NCBI GenBank assembly: GCA_029210905.1
Contig: JARGGF010000070.1
Span: 1 to 10,958, forward strand
Origin: Bacteroidales bacterium
GTDB lineage: Bacteria > Bacteroidota > Bacteroidia > Bacteroidales > NBLH01
Reading direction: 5' to 3'
DNA length: 10,958 nucleotides
Numbering within the stretch: position 1 is the first letter of the stretch; each line of letters opens with the position of its first letter. The notes below the pieces were generated by a model that was not told the DNA's origin, did not search any database, and was given only the letters and a program-made list of their open reading frames with translations. A program made the position numbers and the translations under genes. Below, piece after piece: positions 1 to 5,839 of the stretch.

Positions 1-105
1 CTATTTGAATACATCGTAGATGTTCATGAACGGCTCAAGCCCTGCGCCACCGCTAAAGCTATAGGCGACACGCGGTCAACGAAGTTAATAATACAGGCTT
101 AGCAA
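1..105. other. GC-rich segment of unknown nature, possible repeat or decayed gene end
   Basis: Between 26 and 85, 35 of 60 bases are G or C, far above the AT-rich surroundings. The plus strand is open in frame 1 from the window edge to a TAG at 100-102, but codon use is unlike the neighbours. The minus strand is open from 75 down to a TAG at 1-3 and would end in GGAGLEPFMNIYDVFK, but has a TGA just upstream at 76-78. Neither reading is convincing as a gene. The segment holds short complementary pieces (CCGC at 50-53 with GCGG at 72-75) and a motif that recurs near 10620. It could be a dispersed intergenic repeat, a structured RNA, or the remnant of a transferred gene. Confidence 0.35.
26..41 (+). 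repeat. Copy A of the AACGGC-nn-AAGCC intergenic motif
   Basis: ATGAACGGCTCAAGCC here matches 14 of 16 positions of the segment at 10620-10635. It contains GGC-N4-GCC, a tiny dyad. Both copies lie outside confident genes. Function unknown. Confidence 0.4.
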
Positions 106-120
106 ATCTCTGTAAACCAG

Positions 121-145
121 CATGATAGATTCGAAAGTCTATATG
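121..145 (-). terminator. Small hairpin downstream of the lipoprotein gene
   Basis: CATgATAGATT and AGTCTATATG can pair around a CGAA loop, giving about ten pairs with one bulged G and one G-T wobble. It lies 12 nt past the lipoprotein stop on the minus strand. No T-tract follows on that strand, so a 3'-end stabilising or weak terminating role is only a guess. Confidence 0.25.
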
Positions 146-157
146 CCACTATTTAGA

Positions 158-1312
158 TCAATTCTTATTTTTTTTATCCGCTTCAGTCAATTGATATCCA
201 ACAAGTTTTGCCGATGGAATAATTTTCTGTATTACTTCCAAACCTTTTTGTGCCGGTGATTTCTTATCATAAAAACGATAAATGTATACTGTTTCAACTT
301 CATCATTATTTCTTAGGTAGAAAACATGTGGAATATCAATCCCCAGCCACAAGTATTTAAATCCACTGTCCTGGATTTTAATCTCTTCAGGCAATTTTTT
401 TAGCATTGCATTCAGGTTTTCGTCGGCAAAAACTGCTTCGGCTGAATCAATGGCTGGAACCTGGACAAAATAGAGCGAGTCAAATTCATCGGCTTCCAAT
501 GTCGATATGGATTTTAATATTTTACTGACAATTTTACCGTATTTTGAGTTTTTTTGCTTTTCAACAAAATCTTTATGAAAGCTAATATCAGTAGCGCCCG
601 GATAATAGTTAACATCATATCCTCCAACAATATACCTGGTGTCTGATCCATTAACCTGATGCACATCAACCAATGGGGATAAGGAATTATTAAGGATTTC
701 TGCTATCTTTTTATTGTATTGATGTCCGGGGTATTTGTTCAGCATTTTTTCGGCAAGGGGTATTAATTTCATTTCTTCGCTTATATCATAATAAGGATAT
801 TCATTTCCATGTGATTGCGCATACAGATTTTCAATTTTATTTTTTAACCGATAAGGTTCGTCTGCTATTTTTTCGATAATTTCTTCAATTATTGGTGCCT
901 GATCCAGGCCAAAGTATAATCCTTCAGCTTCAACTACGCTAATGCCAAGTGTGTCAAATTCATTATACAGCCTATCACCTTCTTCCATATATTTGTTGAA
1001 ATCATCATCGGAAAGTAGAAGACTGATTAGACTATCCCGCATACGTAGCACATTTTCAATATCTCTCATCGATTTAATTTGGTCTTTATTTTCTAACGCA
1101 TTTTTCAAACCCAATAATTGATTTACAATCAACGGTTTATCCGAAATTAAGGCATCAAGTTTTCCTGATTTGCCTTCAGGTTCCTTGATGTTCTCATCCA
1201 TTTCAGTTGTCACAGATACACTGTCAATATTATTGTTTTGTGTTTGGGTAGTGTTATTACATGCTAAAGTTGCGCTAAATATTATGCAAATGGAGAAGAT
1301 TGTTTTTTTCAT
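158..1312 (-). CDS. Predicted lipoprotein of unknown function (384 aa)
   Basis: The N-terminus is a lipoprotein signal: MKK, a hydrophobic stretch at residues 5-17, and a lipobox T-L-A-C with the acylated cysteine at 18, followed by an Asn/Thr/Gln-rich linker. The mature protein should therefore be lipid-anchored in the cell envelope. The rest is mixed and charged, with likely helical stretches around 80-180 and a more alternating C-terminal half that includes YIVGGYDVNYYPG, and ends in a Lys/Asn-rich tail. I recognise no family or catalytic motif. The gene is downstream of the TRIC-family gene on the same strand, but the 235-nt gap holds its own well-formed promoter, so it is probably transcribed alone. 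No Shine-Dalgarno sequence is visible. The lipoprotein call is firm; the function is open. Confidence 0.85.
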   Translation of the reverse strand: MKKTIFSICIIFSATLACNNTTQTQNNNIDSVSVTTEMDENIKEPEGKSGKLDALISDKPLIVNQLLGLKNALENKDQIKSMRDIENVLRMRDSLISLLLSDDDFNKYMEEGDRLYNEFDTLGISVVEAEGLYFGLDQAPIIEEIIEKIADEPYRLKNKIENLYAQSHGNEYPYYDISEEMKLIPLAEKMLNKYPGHQYNKKIAEILNNSLSPLVDVHQVNGSDTRYIVGGYDVNYYPGATDISFHKDFVEKQKNSKYGKIVSKILKSISTLEADEFDSLYFVQVPAIDSAEAVFADENLNAMLKKLPEEIKIQDSGFKYLWLGIDIPHVFYLRNNDEVETVYIYRFYDKKSPAQKGLEVIQKIIPSAKLVGYQLTEADKKNKN

Positions 1313-1383
1313 AACTTGTTTTTTTTCATTGAAAAATTAAAGATTGGAAAAATTAGGTTTTATGATTTTATCAATTTCATTAT

Positions 1384-1415
1384 CAAATTTACAATTTGAA
1401 TGAACAATCTTCAAA
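1384..1415 (-). promoter_or_regulatory. Bacteroidota-type promoter for the lipoprotein gene
   Basis: Read on the minus strand, TTTG (1415-1412) is followed after 20 nt by TAAATTTG (1391-1384), matching the -33 TTTG and -7 TAnnTTTG elements of the Bacteroidota housekeeping sigma factor. It lies about 70 nt before the start codon, implying a leader of roughly 65 nt. Confidence 0.6.
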
Positions 1416-1466
1416 TTAATGATGCGTTTATTGATGAAAATTAACGTCATTTTAACTTATTAATCC

Positions 1467-1512
1467 ACACAATAAACCAGGTAATACGCACATAATCAAT
1501 GTATTATTGTGT
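1467..1512 (+). repeat. 9-bp inverted repeat with T-tract, between two minus-strand genes
   Basis: ACACAATAA (1467-1475) and TTATTGTGT (1504-1512) are perfectly complementary across a 28-nt loop. A shorter alternative pair (TAATAC at 1482-1487 with GTATTA at 1501-1506) overlaps the right arm. Thymines follow at 1512-1517 on the plus strand, so the terminator-like polarity is opposite to both flanking genes. It may serve an antisense transcript or be chance in AT-rich DNA. Confidence 0.3.
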
Positions 1513-1547
1513 TTTTTAATATCCCTAGTGGTTGAATGCAAACCATA

Positions 1548-2156
1548 CTACTTCTTTTTAATTTCCGGGAATGAAATGTTATATATAACCGCAATGGTTC
1601 TAATTATTAATATAATAGAAATGGTAATCGCAGAATTAATTTCAAAGCTCATTCCAAGGTATTTAAAAAGCAAAAACACCAAAGCCCCAACCAAACAAGC
1701 TGTTGCATAAATCTCTTTGCGCAATATAACAGGTACTTCATTGGCCAACATATCCCGGATAACACCTCCGGCTGTGGCACTTGTTATTCCTAATAAAACA
1801 GCAAAACCTTCGTCGAGTCCAAAATTCATTGCTTTTTCAAGCCCGTAGATGGTAAAAACACCTAATCCAATGGAATCAAAAATAAAAAGTGCTTTTTGAA
1901 GTTTTAAAACAAACCTGTCGAATAAAATTCCGAAAACAACAGCGCCAATTATTACATAAAGATAAAGTTGATTCTGCAACCAGTCAACAGGAGTGCTTCC
2001 TAAAACTACATCGCGGATAGTACCTCCACCAATTGCTGTGGCAAATCCAATAACAATGGCACCAAATATGTCCATTTTCTTTTCTGCGGCTACTCTTACT
2101 CCACTCACAGCAAAAACAAAAGTGCCTGTTAAATCCAGCAATTGATATACATTCAT
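1548..2156 (-). CDS. TRIC/UPF0126 family membrane protein (YicG-like), 202 aa
   Basis: This is a small multi-pass inner-membrane protein with two tandem UPF0126 repeats. The first carries DxxGTFVFAVSG at residues 8-19 and GGGTIRD at 43-49; the second carries FDSIGLGVF at 93-101 and AGGVIRD at 129-135. The paired Gly-Gly-x-x-Arg-Asp motifs are the family hallmark. About seven hydrophobic segments fit the known topology, and 202 residues is a normal length. Bacterial and archaeal relatives of animal TRIC channels form trimeric cation (K+) channels; the transport role here is inferred from family. The ATG follows TAAGAG directly and sits about 50 nt from a plausible promoter. The next gene downstream on this strand has its own promoter, so no operon is implied. 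The family assignment is confident; the physiological ion is not known. Confidence 0.92.
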   Translation of the reverse strand: MNVYQLLDLTGTFVFAVSGVRVAAEKKMDIFGAIVIGFATAIGGGTIRDVVLGSTPVDWLQNQLYLYVIIGAVVFGILFDRFVLKLQKALFIFDSIGLGVFTIYGLEKAMNFGLDEGFAVLLGITSATAGGVIRDMLANEVPVILRKEIYATACLVGALVFLLFKYLGMSFEINSAITISIILIIRTIAVIYNISFPEIKKK

Positions 2157-2207
2157 CTCTTAAAAATTGGAAGCCAAGATATTGAAAAGAATTAATAAAT
2201 AACAAAC

Positions 2208-2236
2208 CAAATTTACAACTTACAAATATTAACAAA
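2208..2236 (-). promoter_or_regulatory. Bacteroidota-type promoter for the TRIC-family gene
   Basis: On the minus strand TTTG (2236-2233), 17 nt, then TAAATTTG (2215-2208). The -7 element is a perfect TAnnTTTG; the spacing is slightly short. It lies 51 nt from the start codon. Confidence 0.5.
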
Positions 2237-2311
2237 TAATGAACAGGTAAAGTCTCACAAAATCAAAATTATAGACTCTTGTGCTAACAAAAATATTAAA
2301 ACAAAATCTTG

Positions 2312-2328
2312 CTGGCATTGTTTTTGCA
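2312..2328 (+). promoter_or_regulatory. Sigma-54 (RpoN) type -24/-12 promoter
   Basis: CTGGCATTGTTTTTGCA matches the sigma-54 consensus YTGGCAC-N5-TTGCW. The -24 element is TGGCAT (one change from TGGCAC), the -12 element is TTGCA, and exactly ten bases separate GG (2314-2315) from GC (2326-2327). The predicted start near 2339 leaves a leader of about 27 nt before the ATG at 2366. A housekeeping reading is weaker: TGTTTTTG at 2319-2326 misses TAnnTTTG by one base and has no well-placed -33 TTTG. No enhancer-binding palindrome is obvious upstream. Assignment rests on sequence match alone. Confidence 0.55.
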
Positions 2329-2365
2329 AAAACATAGTTTAGAGCAAACAAAAAAATAGAGAGCG

Positions 2366-3109
2366 ATGCCATACAGAAGATTACCAAATACCGATTTGGC
2401 CCGAATTAGAGCAATGAAAGCTGCTGTAAAAAAAGGAACAAACGTACCACCTTTCAACCTTGCCTATTCACAAGCCTTGTATGTTAAGATAAAAGCCTTT
2501 TTGCCTGCATTTGAAAAAGCAGTTGAAGAACAAAGAAGGGCTCATAATATTCAGGCTTCGAAAAATAAAGATTATGCCAAAGCTTTTAAAAAAGCGCAAA
2601 TGTATATTTCACACTTTATCCAGGTGCTTAATTTTGCTATAGTGCGTGGCGAATTTCCTGCAAATGTCAGAAAGTTTTATGGTTTTAGTACCGAGGAAAA
2701 AAAAGTGCCGTCGTTAAATACTGAAGATGAACTCATTGAAATTGGCAAAAAATTAATAAAGGGTGAAAAGGAACGTACAATGAATGGAGGTACTCCAATT
2801 CTTAGTCCTAAAATTTCACTTGTTAATATCCATTTCGATAAATTTGTTGAAGCTCATGAATATCAGACCAGATTGAAGGACAATAGCGGTAGGGCAAATA
2901 TGACTGTTGCCTCATTACGCATGAAAGCCGATCAACTGATACTTGATATCTGGAATGAGGTTGAAAAATATTTTGATGAAATGGAACCTGCTGAAAAAAG
3001 AAAACAGGCTACAGCCTACGGATTGGTTTATGTTTATCGTAAAAGCGAAAGAGATTCGACAAAAAATTTCCTGCACCATAGCACCAGGTTGCTAGTTCAA
3101 TCAAACTAG
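2366..3109 (+). CDS. Conserved protein of unknown function (247 aa), probably cytoplasmic
   Basis: The protein starts MPYRRLPNTDLARIRAMK, which I recall as the start of a family of uncharacterised Bacteroidota proteins; no function comes with it. There is no signal peptide or membrane segment. It is Lys- and Glu-rich and looks mainly helical: a basic N-terminus, a long helical stretch at residues 30-85 with an FLPAFEKAVEEQRRAH segment, a middle part ending around RKFYGF (about 103-108), and another helix-rich part around 175-215. I see no enzyme or DNA-binding motif. The promoter is of sigma-54 type, unlike other genes here, which suggests conditional expression. The leader holds an A/G-rich TAGAGAGCG before the ATG. 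The last nine or so codons lie within a long hairpin that also contains the stop, so the C-terminal tail (HHSTRLLVQSN) may be less conserved than the rest. Confidence 0.85.
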   Translation: MPYRRLPNTDLARIRAMKAAVKKGTNVPPFNLAYSQALYVKIKAFLPAFEKAVEEQRRAHNIQASKNKDYAKAFKKAQMYISHFIQVLNFAIVRGEFPANVRKFYGFSTEEKKVPSLNTEDELIEIGKKLIKGEKERTMNGGTPILSPKISLVNIHFDKFVEAHEYQTRLKDNSGRANMTVASLRMKADQLILDIWNEVEKYFDEMEPAEKRKQATAYGLVYVYRKSERDSTKNFLHHSTRLLVQSN

Positions 3110-3120
3110 TTAGCTGGTGC
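3081..3120 (+). repeat. Long hairpin spanning the stop codon of the upstream gene
   Basis: The 17-nt arms at 3081-3097 (GCACCAGGTTGCTAGTT) and 3104-3120 (AACTAGTTAGCTGGTGC) pair with 14 Watson-Crick pairs, one G-T wobble and two mismatches around a 6-nt loop CAATCA. The TAG stop (3107-3109) sits in the right arm. No T-tract follows, so it is not a textbook terminator; it may protect the 3' end, terminate weakly, or be a repeat. Confidence 0.6.
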
Positions 3121-3190
3121 CAATTCTCGAAATTCCATATTCTTAATGTGCTTTTAATTTCAAGGGAATTCGAAAAGCTGAATCGCCAAT

Positions 3191-3204
3191 CAACTTATAA
3201 GTTG
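3191..3204. promoter_or_regulatory. Perfect 14-bp palindrome, candidate operator
   Basis: CAACTTATAAGTTG is its own reverse complement without a spacer. It lies 24 nt upstream of the proposed -33 element of the DUF2147 gene, a position suited to a dimeric regulator. Without other copies the role is only a suggestion. Confidence 0.3.
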
Positions 3205-3227
3205 CTTTAGGTGTAATTAAACAGCAA

Positions 3228-3259
3228 TTTGGAAAAATCAATTAAAACATCTAATTTAC
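3228..3259 (+). promoter_or_regulatory. Possible promoter for the DUF2147 gene
   Basis: TTTG (3228-3231), 20 nt, then TAATTTAC (3252-3259), which matches TAnnTTTG at all but the last two bases. It lies about 30 nt before the start codon. Spacing is right; the -7 element is imperfect. Confidence 0.4.
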
Positions 3260-3289
3260 CGAAAAAATTCTAACCAAAAGAGAAGTATT

Positions 3290-3748
3290 ATGAACCTAAA
3301 ATCTAACTTTTTTAAAGCAATTAAATTTGGCCTGGCTATAATTGCTGTCTTTTTATTTAGTATCAACTCTCAAGCACAAGCGATTACCGGAAAATGGAAA
3401 ACAATTGATGATGAAACTGGCGAAGCTAAGTCAATTGTTCAGATTTGGCTGGCAGAAGATGGCCTTTATTATGGTAAAATAATGAAGCTTTTTGATGAAA
3501 CCAAACAAAACTCAGTTTGCGATAAGTGTGAACAATCGGACCCCCGATACAATCAGAAAGTTCTGGGTATGAAAATTATTCAGAAAATGAAAAAAACCGG
3601 TGGAAATGAATATACCGAAGGTACTATTCTTGACCCAAACAATGGAAAAGTATATAAATGCAAACTATTTCGTGAAGGTGATAATTTAATGGTACGTGGA
3701 TATATTGCTTTTTTGTATCGCACGCAAACCTGGCTACCTGCTGAATAA
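3290..3748 (+). CDS. DUF2147 domain secreted protein (152 aa)
   Basis: A signal peptide occupies residues 1 to about 30 (basic start, hydrophobic 12-25, ending SINSQAQA), so the product is exported, probably to the periplasm. The mature part is one DUF2147 domain. It shows GKWKTIDDETGEAKSIVQI at 34-52, GLYYGKI at 58-64, a CDKC pair at 77-80, GTILDPNNGKVYKCKL at 111-126 and the closing VRGYIAFLYRTQTWLP at 135-150. Order, spacing and length all fit the family, whose biochemical function is unknown; a small beta-rich binding fold is likely. The two cysteines of CDKC could form a disulfide or bind metal (inference). An A/G-rich AGAGAAG precedes the ATG. A strong terminator follows the stop, so it is probably monocistronic, possibly under the upstream palindrome. 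Confidence 0.92.
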   Translation: MNLKSNFFKAIKFGLAIIAVFLFSINSQAQAITGKWKTIDDETGEAKSIVQIWLAEDGLYYGKIMKLFDETKQNSVCDKCEQSDPRYNQKVLGMKIIQKMKKTGGNEYTEGTILDPNNGKVYKCKLFREGDNLMVRGYIAFLYRTQTWLPAE

Positions 3749-3767
3749 TATTGTAAATAAATATTGC

Positions 3768-3802
3768 AAACCTTCATTCCCGGATGAAGGTTTTTTTATT
3801 TT
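3768..3802 (+). terminator. Rho-independent terminator of the DUF2147 gene
   Basis: A perfect 10-bp stem (3768-3777 AAACCTTCAT with 3784-3793 ATGAAGGTTT) closes a 6-nt loop and runs directly into a T-rich tract. It begins about 20 nt past the stop. The T-tract also falls where the -33 element of the next gene's promoter would lie. Confidence 0.9.
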
Positions 3803-3814
3803 ATCGTATTCGGG

Positions 3815-3822
3815 TACTTTTG
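3815..3822 (+). promoter_or_regulatory. -7 element (TAnnTTTG) for the beta-barrel gene
   Basis: TACTTTTG is a perfect Bacteroidota -7 element, 17 nt upstream of the ATG at 3840, giving a leader of about a dozen bases. The -33 position falls in the T-tract of the preceding terminator rather than on a clear TTTG. Confidence 0.55.
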
Positions 3823-3839
3823 TTTTAAAATCTAAAAAT

Positions 3840-4412
3840 ATGATATTTAAAAGATTAATACTGTATTTTATAGCCACATTTTTGGTAATAAACATCTCTG
3901 CCCAAATGTTCGAAGGGGGTTTTATTGGCGGATTAAGCGCAAGCCAGATAGATGGCGATACTCAAAAAGACTACAAAAAACCTGGCTTCTATGCAGGAGT
4001 TTTTGTTGAAACTGATTTTACCCAGGTAATTGGCGCAAAAATAGAGCTATATTACATTGGAAAAGGGGCAAAAAAGAAAATTGACGATTTCGAAGAGTTT
4101 AATACAACTTTGAGGTATGTAGACATGCCGTTTCTTTTAACAATAAAACCATTTGATCGGGCAGAATTGGATATAGGGGTTGCACTATCATACCTGATAA
4201 ATTCAAAGTATGTTACTCTTGGAAATACAATTCCGGGAGGTGTGGATGGAATGCACCACTTCGATTTTGGAGCAATGGCCTCAGCATCATATTATTTTAC
4301 TGATAATTTGGCATTTAACGTTAGAGTTGAATACAGCATGGTGCCTGTTAAAAATTATCCCAACTGGTTCAACAATAATTTAAGTTTTGGGCTGGTTTAT
4401 AAAATTTTGTAA
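3840..4412 (+). CDS. PorT-like outer-membrane beta-barrel protein (190 aa)
   Basis: The reading frame is open from 3696, but I place the start at 3840: a good signal peptide (MIFKRLILYFIATFLVINISAQ) begins there, a -7 promoter element lies just upstream, and the longer version would run through the previous gene's stop and its terminator. After cleavage near residue 22 the protein shows alternating strands typical of the Bacteroidota outer-membrane beta-barrel family: FIGGLSASQIDGD at 28-40, the shear PGFYAGVFVETDF, LRYVDMPFLLTIKP at 91-104, and a final strand NLSFGLVYKIL ending in a hydrophobic residue. About eight strands would fit 168 mature residues. It should sit in the outer membrane; cargo or partner is unknown. 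No terminator is evident before the convergent repeat region. Confidence 0.85.
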   Translation: MIFKRLILYFIATFLVINISAQMFEGGFIGGLSASQIDGDTQKDYKKPGFYAGVFVETDFTQVIGAKIELYYIGKGAKKKIDDFEEFNTTLRYVDMPFLLTIKPFDRAELDIGVALSYLINSKYVTLGNTIPGGVDGMHHFDFGAMASASYYFTDNLAFNVRVEYSMVPVKNYPNWFNNNLSFGLVYKIL

Positions 4413-4483
4413 TAAGATCTTCCAGATCATAAAAAAATGTACAATTATGATTCATTTACCTATACTGTATAATTGACTTCTTC

Positions 4484-4498
4484 AAGGCCAGCGCCGTT
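4484..4498 (-). repeat. Copy B of the AACGGC...GCC intergenic motif
   Basis: On the minus strand AACGGCGCTGGCCTT matches AACGGCGTAAGCCTT at 10623-10637 in 12 of 15 positions. It is again a GGC-N4-GCC dyad outside genes, here next to the heptamer array. Confidence 0.35.
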
Positions 4499-4525
4499 AA
4501 TAAAATCCATCAAAATATTGATTTT

Positions 4526-4618
4526 CTTTGTGTTCCTTTGTGATAAAACTTTGAGTAACTTTGTGCCACTTTTCTGGAATACTATGTATCACAAAGGATT
4601 GCACTAAGTTTCGCTAAG
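4526..4618. repeat. Array of CTTTGTG-like heptamers in two inverted halves
   Basis: The left half has CTTTGTG at 4526, 4536 and 4559 and CTTTGAG at 4549 (spacings 10, 13, 10). The right half has the complement: CACAAAG at 4590, CACTAAG at 4602 and CGCTAAG at 4612 (spacings 12, 10). The core includes a perfect 11-bp inverted pair, CCTTTGTGATA (4535-4545) and TATCACAAAGG (4587-4597), across a 41-nt spacer. It fills the gap between two convergent genes (4413-4665). I recall similar degenerate CTTTGTG-rich tracts between Bacteroidota genes, but cannot name a family. It may be a dispersed element or act in transcript-end formation. Confidence 0.6.
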
Positions 4619-4627
4619 TATTTGAAC

Positions 4628-4671
4628 CTTTAGCTCTGCGCAGCAAATTAATAAAGCAATAATTGCTAAAG
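4628..4671. repeat. Inverted repeat at the 3' end of the hydrolase gene
   Basis: CTTTAGC (4628-4634) and GCTAAAG (4665-4671) are complementary. Inside are CTGCGCAG, a perfect 8-bp palindrome, and GCAAT-A-ATTGC beside the hydrolase stop codon. This may fold at the mRNA end, but it is not a canonical terminator. Confidence 0.3.
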
Positions 4672-5757
4672 CGAGTCCAGAAAATTACCATAATCCTGAT
4701 ACAATTGCATACTAATCAAAATGGTAGCATGGCTCCTTTGGTAACTTATTGCCTCTTTTATTCCATATTCTTTAGCAAAATTAATAATAGTATGTTTTGG
4801 CGTTAATTGGTCATATTCAGCCACTTGTATCAATGTTTTGCCTGACGGGATTTTCAATTTGTAATTGACAGGGCTAATGATTTTAAATGCTTTGGAAAGC
4901 AGTTTAATATCAAATCCGGAATTGACGTAGGTTGTTAACAATGGCTGCAGTGTTTTATTTTTAAGCATAATTTGCTCCCAGTCAATTACCGGAATCATTA
5001 AACTTAGGTGCGTAAATTTATGATATTGCGATGCAAGCAATAAAAATGAAGCGCCCATAGAACCACCCCATGCACTTATTTCTTTTGGATTTTGTTGTTG
5101 CAGGTAAGTGAGCATGGTTCTTAGTTCCCGGACTGCTTCCAGTTGAATATTCAATGTATTTTGAACATTTGAACTTATAAAACCATCCCCGTTTTCCTTT
5201 TCGTTTGCTTTACGATTCAAATGAAAAGGGGGAATATAAACAACAACCGCATAACCTCGTTTTAGTTCTTCGATAAAAAAATGTTTGATAAAGCCGAAGG
5301 CCATGTCTGAAACCCCAAGGCCGGGCAACCACAGAATGATTTTACTGTCTTTAAGTTCCTCTTTTCTATAAATGTAGAAAAATGCTGAATCTGAGGGATT
5401 TAGATAGGATAATCTGGAAGGAAAAGTTGCAGTTTCTTCAAACAACTTGTTGTCGAATTCTTTTTGCAGGCTCCAGTTTTGTCGTTTTTTAAACTTTATT
5501 TCGCCAATCGATATTGGGGCTGTTGATTCTTCAAACTTAAAAGTATCCAGGAATTGTTTCAGGGAATCAGCATTACCCGGATTATAATCGTTTACTATTT
5601 TGTTATTGATACTTTCAATGCTACTATGGTCTATCAGGATTTGAATGCTTTTATTAAAAACCAGCATAAGCAAAAGAACAAACAGCAAGGAGAACAGTAA
5701 ATAAGAGAACCGTTTTATCCTTTTTATCCTTTTTTTTTCACCGGTTCCGGATTTCAT
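4666..5757 (-). CDS. Membrane-anchored alpha/beta hydrolase (363 aa)
   Basis: A basic N-terminus (KKRIKRIKR) and one hydrophobic segment at about 18-44 make an uncleaved membrane anchor, placing the catalytic part in the periplasm. The hydrolase fold starts near 138: KIILWLPGLGVSD is the strand-turn supplying the oxyanion site, YIPPFHLNR follows at 174-182, and GGSMGA at 231-236 is the nucleophile elbow with Ser233. A probable acid is Asp316 (AEYDQLTP) and the histidine is His343 (RSHATIL), so the triad looks complete. The PPFHxxR and GGSMGA pattern recalls the ABHD18/DUF2048 group, tentatively. Substrate is unknown; esterase or lipase activity is only the default for the fold. The gene lies 82 nt downstream of the protease on the same strand behind a strong terminator, and I find no promoter of its own, so expression may depend on read-through. 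Confidence 0.85.
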   Translation of the reverse strand: MKSGTGEKKRIKRIKRFSYLLFSLLFVLLLMLVFNKSIQILIDHSSIESINNKIVNDYNPGNADSLKQFLDTFKFEESTAPISIGEIKFKKRQNWSLQKEFDNKLFEETATFPSRLSYLNPSDSAFFYIYRKEELKDSKIILWLPGLGVSDMAFGFIKHFFIEELKRGYAVVVYIPPFHLNRKANEKENGDGFISSNVQNTLNIQLEAVRELRTMLTYLQQQNPKEISAWGGSMGASFLLLASQYHKFTHLSLMIPVIDWEQIMLKNKTLQPLLTTYVNSGFDIKLLSKAFKIISPVNYKLKIPSGKTLIQVAEYDQLTPKHTIINFAKEYGIKEAISYQRSHATILISMQLYQDYGNFLDSL

Positions 5758-5777
5758 AATAATTTCACTTAAAGGTG

Positions 5778-5819
5778 ATTAAATAAAAAGATCTGCCGAA
5801 TTGGTCCGGCAGATCTTTT
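5778..5819 (-). terminator. Rho-independent terminator of the subtilase gene
   Basis: A perfect 13-bp stem (5786-5798 with 5807-5819) closes an 8-nt loop. On the minus strand its 3' arm ends in TTTT and continues T-rich, the right polarity for the protease gene ending at 5840. It stands only about 28 nt before the hydrolase start codon. Confidence 0.88.
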
Positions 5820-5839
5820 AAACATTCATACAATTATAG

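Noticed and set aside
1..102. Plus-strand partial gene entering from the left edge
   Set aside because: The frame is open but codon use is atypical, and a motif from it recurs in noncoding DNA near 10620, so it is listed only as a GC-rich segment.
1507..1710. Plus-strand open frame of 67 codons
   Set aside because: It is mostly antisense to the end of the TRIC-family gene, and its composition is explained by that gene.
1984..2235. Minus-strand 83-codon frame
   Set aside because: It overlaps the TRIC-family gene in another frame and reads as Cys/Trp-rich nonsense.
3696..3839. 48-codon N-terminal extension of the beta-barrel gene
   Set aside because: It overlaps the DUF2147 gene's end and runs through its terminator; the ATG at 3840 starts a good signal peptide and has a -7 element just upstream.
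4416..4431. GATCT-TCC-AGATC hairpin after the beta-barrel gene as a terminator
   Set aside because: The stem is only 5 bp and is followed by adenines rather than thymines.
4526..4618. CRISPR array
   Set aside because: The repeated units are 7 bp, degenerate, inverted midway and spaced too closely; there are no cas genes.
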